Below are positions 24,701 through 30,394 of a DNA stretch of 30,394 nt, in pieces. The DNA is taken from NCBI GenBank assembly GCA_018398765.1, contig JAHBMJ010000199.1, positions 1-30,394 of the forward strand, in the 5' to 3' direction. Each line of letters opens with the position of its first letter. Positions within the stretch are counted from its first letter, which is position 1. A program made the translations under genes and the position numbers. The stretch comes from Chromera velia (taxonomy: Eukaryota; Sar; Chromeraceae). The notes beneath the pieces were generated by a model. It worked only from the letters and a program-made list of their open reading frames with translations. It was not told where the DNA came from and did no database searches.

Positions 24701-27700
24701 GCCAGAGAGAGAAAATCAGAATCGAAATGTCCGCACTGGGGCAGCAGCACGAGGTGGATCATTCGCACCAAAAGTAAAACCCAAACTGAAACCTCAGGTC
24801 TCTGCCCCCACCCCGTCACCCTCGCAGTATCTTCGCAAGAAGAAGTCAGCCTCCGCTTCCATCGGGGGGCCAAGCGATGAGAGTGCCGGGACTGGGACTG
24901 GGCCCCAGCCGGTATCCCCTCCCAGGCTCTCCGCTTCCCGGGGGCAGTCCGGGCCCTCTACAAAGGCCTCCCGGGGGCATGCCGGGGTCCACGTGGATTC
25001 TGAGGAGAAATCTGAACCAACACAGACCCCCTCAAGGTCCCCCCACCCCTTCCTTCGCCGAAAATCCCCTCCCCCTTTTCTTGCAAATGCCCCCGGATGC
25101 CGCAAGCGTCCGAATTCCTCAAGTCCCCCTCCCTTCCGTGACGCTTCTCGAAACCTGAAAGATGAGGAAGAAAACAGGAAAGCAGGAGAGGATGTGGTAG
25201 AACCTTCCGGAGAGAAGGAGATGGAGAGGAAAGCTGAGAATGTTCCAGCCCCTTCCCAAAAGAGAGAAACTGACCCTACCCCCCGCCCCACTGCATCATT
25301 CGAACCTCCCCTAACAGATCTGCAGCACTCGCAGACGACGACCCACATGATGCACAAGGTCACAAGGACAAGAGCGGGCGCCCCGGTCTCTGGAGGAACC
25401 CATTCTCTCTCCCGCTGTCTCTCCAGAGAAAAAAAGGCAGCCCGCTCGGCAGAACTGCCTGACTCATCTCTACCCCCAGACGCCCCTGTGGCACCCTTAT
25501 CTGGGGGGGACCGTGTGCAATCACACAGAGAGAAAGAAAAGAAAAAGGAAAAGGACGGAGGGGCAGTCAAACCACGGTCCCTCATGTCGCTGCACGAGAA
25601 GAAGAGAAGCCCCCGAAAGTCGGTACCCCCCGTCGGTTCCTGGACCAACAACTCGGGTCTCAGTCAAAGCCAAAAAGCCCAGCAGCAGCAGCAGCAGTCG
25701 CACCTGCTCTCCTCCACCTGTGCCCCTTCCTCTGTTGCACACTCTCAATTGCACCAACAAAAAAACCTGACTGCCTCGACAAACGAGGTGATCCGAGAAA
25801 GCAATCCTGAGGGGGCGGGGCAGACTACGGCCCCAGAGCATCCCCTCGCTCCATCGCCTGAATGGGAAGATGGTACACCCGGTGGGGGGGATCTGCATCA
25901 TCATGTCGAGGAAGGGAGAGAGGACGTCCCTGACGGGGCCGTTGAGCAGAAGCCAACAGCAGAAGCAGCGGGTGTTCGCGAAGAGCTGTGCGTTCATATT
26001 CTCACGGACAGTGGGAATGGTGGCAAATCGATGTCCCCCCTTCTGTCGCACAGTGCTCTCAAATCATTCCAAGAGAAGGCGGCAGTGGCATTGGATGCGT
26101 CTGGAGCTGCTGCATTCACCCTTGGCCTTCCCGGCCCCCCCTCAGCAGACGAATTGAAGGAAGGGGCGAAAGCGCGAAAAGAAAAGCAGCAAGAGGCACC
26201 AGTGCGTGTAAAGGCCTCTAGAGGCCGAAGCACCACGTCGTCTGGTCTCTCTACAAAACCCGTTGGTAAGGGATCCAGCAAGGGTACGAGCACAGCAGCA
26301 GCAGCAGCATTTGTTGGCCCTCCGCGGGTGGCTGGTCTTTCCATTGCCGCCCTTTCAAACTCTCGGGAGGAAGCTCTCACAGGGCCACCATCGATTGCCA
26401 AGTCGGCCACCCGTGTCACGCGCACGCACCATGCAGGAGGGCCATCCCGCGTGACGCGCACCCTTACTGGCCCCCCGCGCACCCATTTGAAGTCCGCAGA
26501 GAGGGAGAGAAGTCGAGTGAAGAACACGACAGGAGGAGAGAAAGAGGAAGGTAAAGAAGGGGAAGAGAAGAACGTCAAACAAGACGTGACGGCACCCATT
26601 CGACAAGTAAAAACTCTCGTTGCCCCGTCAAGCGCCCATGCGGAGGAACACCCTCCACCTCCCGCGACCCAAGGAGACGGCAGTAAGCAGTCCGGCAAAG
26701 GGACGATGGGGGGAAGGGGTTTGTCTTCCGCTTTGCGACGGTCCCGTGACGATTATTCCCGTCCGTGGCGGGCTGCAAATGGAACGTCGCGGTCCGCTGG
26801 GGGGACTTCTGTAGGTGGTGCAGGTGGTGCGAGTGGTCCCGGAAATCGAAATTCCGCCCGGCCGAAGTCCGTTGATCGCCTGCCATCAGTAGCAGCGCGG
26901 AGACGTTTGTCCCGTGCGCGTCGCATGGCGGAGACGCTGGCCCCCGTCGGTCTCGGGAGAGGGGACAGCGACGCAGACCCCAATGAAGTCCCATCTCCTC
27001 CTTCCATGCAGTCTCCAAAGTATTCGCAGGAGCAGGGGGCAAAGTCCAAAGCGCCAGCAGCAAGTGATCAAAAGAGTCCAGCAGTCATGATCGCTGCAGG
27101 CCAAGGACCCATGCAGGCCCCGGCAAACGCGCACCCCTCTTTTGGAGTCACGTTCCCCTTTGTGCCCCCCCCACCGCATACCCAGGCATCACCCCCGTCT
27201 CAAGCCTTCGTTCCGCATCTCCATGCTGTCACTTCGCCTGTGGGGCCCATGGGGGGACTGCATGGGGGGATGCAACAGCAGCAGGCGTACACAGACCCCA
27301 CGGGGGGCGCTGCACACGCTTTCTCGGCATACCGCGCTCCCCCCTCGCACGAGCGTGTGCAGTCGAACGCACCTTCTGCCTACCGTCACGTCGATGCTCC
27401 GACTGCAACTGCCCCCCCACCCCCTCCCTCTGCTGGGGTCAATCCTTTGCTCCCCAACGTCCTTCCGTACATCCACGCATCGGGACTGCACCCCCACACA
27501 GTGTCTACTGCCGGGGCCCCTGGGCCTCTGCGAACGAATTTCAGTCCCCCCCCAAAAGGCCTGTCTTCAGCCTCGCCATCCGGGGTGATACCGTCAATGT
27601 CGTCACCCCTGAAGCCCACCCCAGCAGCAGCCCAGTCAGCTGTGCTGGTTCGCCCCCCCTTTGCAGTCGTCCGGCCAAGTGGCCAGGCGGCTGCTGCCAT

Positions 27701-29328
27701 TCCGCTCGTGCCTGCCCCTGTGCACGGGGACACCCTCCCGTCCTCCTCCCACAGTCACACAGCGCACTCACACTCACACCCGAACGCCTCCGTCGCCGTC
27801 CCCCTTTTGCGTCCCTCTCGGCCCCCCTCCGCCTCAGCAGCCCAGGCCTGCGATGAAGCTGCAAAGGCACCCCCCCAGGCGGAGGTGTCCAACGTTGATT
27901 CGATTTCAGCGAAGAAAATGGGGGTTGAGGTCAAAGAAGAAGCATCACAGGAGAAGGAGAAGGGGCCTCACAGAGGGGCCTCCCAGGTCTCGCCCTCGGC
28001 TCATCTGCCCCCCGACTCCTCTCTAGGGCGAGGGGGGGAGGGAAGCAAGCAGAACCCGACAAACAAAACTGAGACAGCCTCTGTTCAGAGGGCAGCCTTG
28101 CAAGGCCAAAGGGAAGTCGCGGTCGAGGGAATGCAGCCAAAGAGCGGGACGATCCTCCGACAGGTGCCAATGCACGCCCAGACCCAGCATCAAGCAGTCC
28201 GTCACGTCATTACAACAGGGGCGATATCTCAAGGCGCAACCGTTCAGCAGGGTTCAGGGGGGCATTGGGGGAAAGAGGGAATACAGAACAGGCCCAAAAG
28301 CGGCACCCGTCTCGGCCCGGCACTGCAGTCTCACCACCAAACTGGCGCTTTCACGCACTACCCCGTCCCCTATTCTGTCTACCCCCAGGCAGCCACATAC
28401 ACACACGCGCAGCAGCCCTCGGGCTCCAACCTCCAGTCTCCACATGCGAACGCCCACCGCCTTGCCTCCGTCCCATCCCGCCTGTCCATGCCAGCGCGCT
28501 TCGCAAGCACCCGATACTACAACGCAAATGCGGTTGCTGTTCAGCAGCAGCAGCGCAGCCAGCACCGCCATGCTGCGATGCCGTTTGCGCCAGCGGTGCG
28601 ACAGGGGGCGGCTGGGCCCGGGGCCGTGGGTGAGTACGCAGCCCAACAGCTTCCGACTGCGCCTGAAGAGAAGGAGGACCTGTCTTTGGAAGCTCCCAAA
28701 AGAAACAGAAGTGCTCCAGCCGCAGCTGCACTGATGATGCCCCCCCACCGTGCAGCGCCAGCCGCAGCTGCACCGCTTACACACCCGCAGCATCACGCGG
28801 GACTGGTACATTTGTGGGGGGGAGTTTCCGGAGGGACGTCAACAAGCCCGTATGCCTTCGGGATGGGGGGAGTCCGCGTCCCGGGTGGGGACGGGGGCGC
28901 TTTTCCCTCCCCGAATCGCCACGCGGGGGGGTTTGTGACGACGTACGGAAATCCGGTGTCGCCCGCCTCCTCGGCGTCTCACTCGTACTCTCACTCTCAC
29001 TCTCCTGTGTATCTTCTCAGGGCAGCAGCAGCAGCAGCACATCCTCACCCTCAGTCTGCAATGGGTGCAACGGCACACATGCCGATGAAAAGGGTTGCCG
29101 GTTCTCTCTTCTTTGGAAGCAGACAACGTCCGGCTCCGACTGGAGCTGCAGCGTCTATGGCTGAAGGTGTGCACCCATACAGCGGGGGGCAGGTTGAGGG
29201 GGCGAGGGTAATGGCATCGTCTTCATCTGGAGGGCGGTTGGGGGCGCGATTGGTAGAGGCTGAGGGGGAGGGCAGAAAGTTTGGGGCCCTCGTTCAGTGG
29301 GCGGCTGGACGGGAGAGCCGGACGGGGT

Positions 29329-29330
<2 letters not shown>
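18782..29330 (+). CDS. 2260-aa protein with probable FAM194 (ERICH6-type) domain and long disordered tail, 9 exons
   Basis: Exons: 18782-18942, 19443-19512, 20207-20314, 20644-20958, 21498-21705, 22195-22263, 22792-23380, 23739-24121, 24451-29330. All introns are GT-AG and phases match at each joint; the sum is 6783 nt. The ATG at 18782 is the first in frame. Residues about 38-250 resemble FAM194: DGRVATIRYPSGVIAVRYE, LYAAYEDGS, LAADWYDKGFCI, GALFDGEGREVDRWDCP, a poly-Gln/Gly/Ser insert (about 144-180), then VQLSSFLAFRLEPLRGLFFC and LRYMINFG. FAM194 proteins are known mainly from ciliated eukaryotes and have no defined activity. From about 310 the chain is low-complexity: Gly/Ser/Glu blocks, RSRSRS near 700, poly-Gln, Pro/Ala/Ser stretches, His-Ser runs near 1735 and 2145. 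The last exon alone encodes 1626 residues. Gene structure is firm; the family call is moderate and the tail has no recognised domain. Confidence 0.7.
20315..20643. repeat. (CT)n, C-run, assembly gap and (TG)n in intron 3 of the large gene
   Basis: A CT run (20341-20359) leads into a C-homopolymer, 19 Ns at 20376-20394, more Cs, then (TG)n to about 20431. The gap is inside an intron, so coding sequence is not lost. CCTG/CTTG repeats lie at 20588-20625 just before the exon 4 acceptor. Confidence 0.9.
20964..21144. repeat. (CTTT)n array in intron 4 of the large gene
   Basis: About 180 bp of CTTT with occasional CTGT and CTAT units begins only 6 bp after the donor at 20959. It is a pyrimidine tract in gene sense. 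Confidence 0.95.
22382..22625. repeat. Four identical 60-bp tandem repeats in intron 6 of the large gene
   Basis: The unit beginning CTGATAGGGGTGGATTTATC occurs four times with no difference between copies, plus a few bases of a fifth. As 60 is divisible by three, the plus strand reads as a 20-residue repeat (DRGGFIFLCGCLHGTHMTGP) and minus frames also stay open. The phase-matched splice from 22263 to 22792 leaves the array in the intron. Flanking words AGATGATTTCGTTTATCT (22345) and AGATGACTTCGTTTCTCT (about 22634) are near-identical, suggesting a longer ancestral duplication. Confidence 0.95.
22725..22759. repeat. (TTTCC)n tract before an acceptor in the large gene
   Basis: TTCCTTTCCT units form a polypyrimidine tract ending about 30 bp before the exon 7 acceptor at 22791, a position where it could aid splicing. 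Confidence 0.8.
23381..23738. repeat. Intron 7 of the large gene with (CT)n tract
   Basis: The intron has a (CT)n run at about 23478-23502. A 15-nt in-phase segment, 23435-23449, is flanked by AG and GTGAGG and could be an optional microexon encoding HLCSW-like residues; I did not include it because skipping it also keeps the frame. Confidence 0.6.
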
Positions 29331-29365
<35 letters not shown>

Positions 29366-30394
29366 ATAGGCAGAAGGTCTCTGTTCGTTGGTTGCGAAAG
29401 AGGCAGAAGAAGGAAGAGAGAAAAAGGAGGGAGGAAATGAAGTGTTTCTTTCTGTCCTTTTTTTTGCCCGCCCTTTCTTTTTTGGTTTGTTTCTCTTCGT
29501 CTGTCTGTGCATGAATTCGTCTCGTTCCCTTTCTGTCTGTGTGTGTTTGCGCCTAGCTTCTCTGTCCGCCTCCTCATCTGCATCCATCCATCCATCTGGC
29601 GGAGAAAAATCGAGGAAAGGAAGGACGATGGCTGTGCTGCTGAGCGAGGCGACCGGTCACCTTCTTCTTCTTCTCTTTTCTTCTGTTCGCTTCTCTTTCT
29701 TGGTCGTTCTTTCTGGAAGGAGGTGGGGAGATCATTCGAGTCTGTGAGGACGTTTAGACGTCCGTGTTGTGTAATGTCTGTCTGTCTGTCTGTCTCAGAA
29801 TTCCTGTCTCTGTGCGTCCGATAGACAAACGGAGGGCAAAAAAAAAAGGAAGGAAAGGGACATGATCCTGCGAATGGAGAGAGAAGGGAAGCAAGAGAGA
29901 GAGACAGAGAGGTCCTCAGCAGCTGTCTCGTTGTGCTTGGTCTCATGTGACAGCGATAGCCGCAGGGACGGCGACAGGAGTCGGGCGAGAGTTGTTTGTT
30001 GCCTGCCTTTTTGGTTCCTTCCTTCCTTCTTTGTCTCTGGCTGGGATTACTCCCTCCCTCCCTCCGTCTGTTTCTTTCATGCATCCTCTTTTGCTCTGGT
30101 CCGTTTGTCGAGGGAAAGACGGAGGGGGGGGAGCGTGGTTGATGGCACACACACTCCCTGCATGGTTGGTCGGTCGGCAGCTCTCTCCTTCATCTTATTC
30201 ACGCTTTCCTCCTGCCTCCTCCATTCATCTGTCTGTGCTGTTTGTCTTCCCTCCTTGTTTTGTATATTCTCGTTGGATTGACTGATGGATCGAAGCGAAG
30301 AAGAGAAGAGAAGCGCTTGTCGACAGAATCCATTCATTCAAGGCTTTCATTTTTGCGTGCATGCTTGTTTTGTTTTGTTGTGTGTTGTGGCGTC
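29331..30394. other. 3' flank of the large gene, no gene seen
   Basis: It starts with a (GA)n run (29333-29361) right after the stop codon, followed by mixed purine/pyrimidine-rich DNA with short CTGT, CATC and CTTC repeats. The 3' untranslated region of the large gene must be here. Open frames on either strand are low-complexity translations of these tracts. Confidence 0.6.

Noticed and set aside
24794-25651. 285-codon minus-strand frame opposite the last exon of the large gene
   Set aside because: It is an antisense shadow; the plus frame is continuous over 4.9 kb and joins in phase with upstream exons.
29155-30150. 331-codon open frame on the minus strand
   Set aside because: It translates GA/CT-type tracts and overlaps the end of the large gene; composition is Ser/Leu/Arg/Pro-rich with no domain, and it crosses the (GA)n run after the stop codon.

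Overview
This is a eukaryotic nuclear scaffold, not a prokaryotic one. Two genes are split by many GT-AG introns, the first 10.7 kb is layered retrotransposon debris, microsatellites fill the introns, and there is a 19-N assembly gap inside a C-run. Canonical splice sites, heavy microsatellite load and recurrent TGCATGC/GCATGCA octamer-like motifs (a known ApiAP2 target class in apicomplexans) make a free-living or algal alveolate such as a chromerid my best guess. That lineage call is inference and not shown by any single feature.

Layout. 1-1490: no gene; a purine-rich tract, a GC-rich hairpin, a 29-bp minisatellite and AT-rich DNA. 1497-1790: 3' end of a LINE-like element on the minus strand. 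1790-10690: a second, plus-strand, 5'-truncated LINE-like (non-LTR) retrotransposon, decayed by stops and frameshifts. It is interrupted at 3208-9081 by a complete-length but dead Ty3/gypsy chromovirus on the minus strand (LTRs 296 and 299 bp, gag, protease, RT, RNase H, integrase, chromodomain remnant, tRNA primer site). 10928-11144: a short inverted-repeat element packed with ATAGT/ACTAT. 11145-12020: gene-free.

12021-17872 (minus): a complete 11-exon gene for glycinamide ribonucleotide synthetase (phosphoribosylamine-glycine ligase, step 2 of de novo purine synthesis). I resolved every exon by hand; all introns are GT-AG, all phases close, and the product is 446 aa. 17873-18781: a 909-bp divergent intergenic region with a very GC-rich, palindrome-rich core and four TGCATGC-type motifs; it probably holds both promoters. 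18782-29330 (plus): a 9-exon gene, all phases closing, for a 2260-aa protein. Its N-terminal ~250 residues resemble the FAM194 (ERICH6-type) domain and the remaining ~2000 residues are low-complexity and disordered. One of its introns carries four identical 60-bp repeats that stay open as a 20-residue repeat. 29331-30394: 3' flank with simple repeats only.

The two genes share only the divergent promoter region; nothing in the sequence suggests that they work in one pathway.
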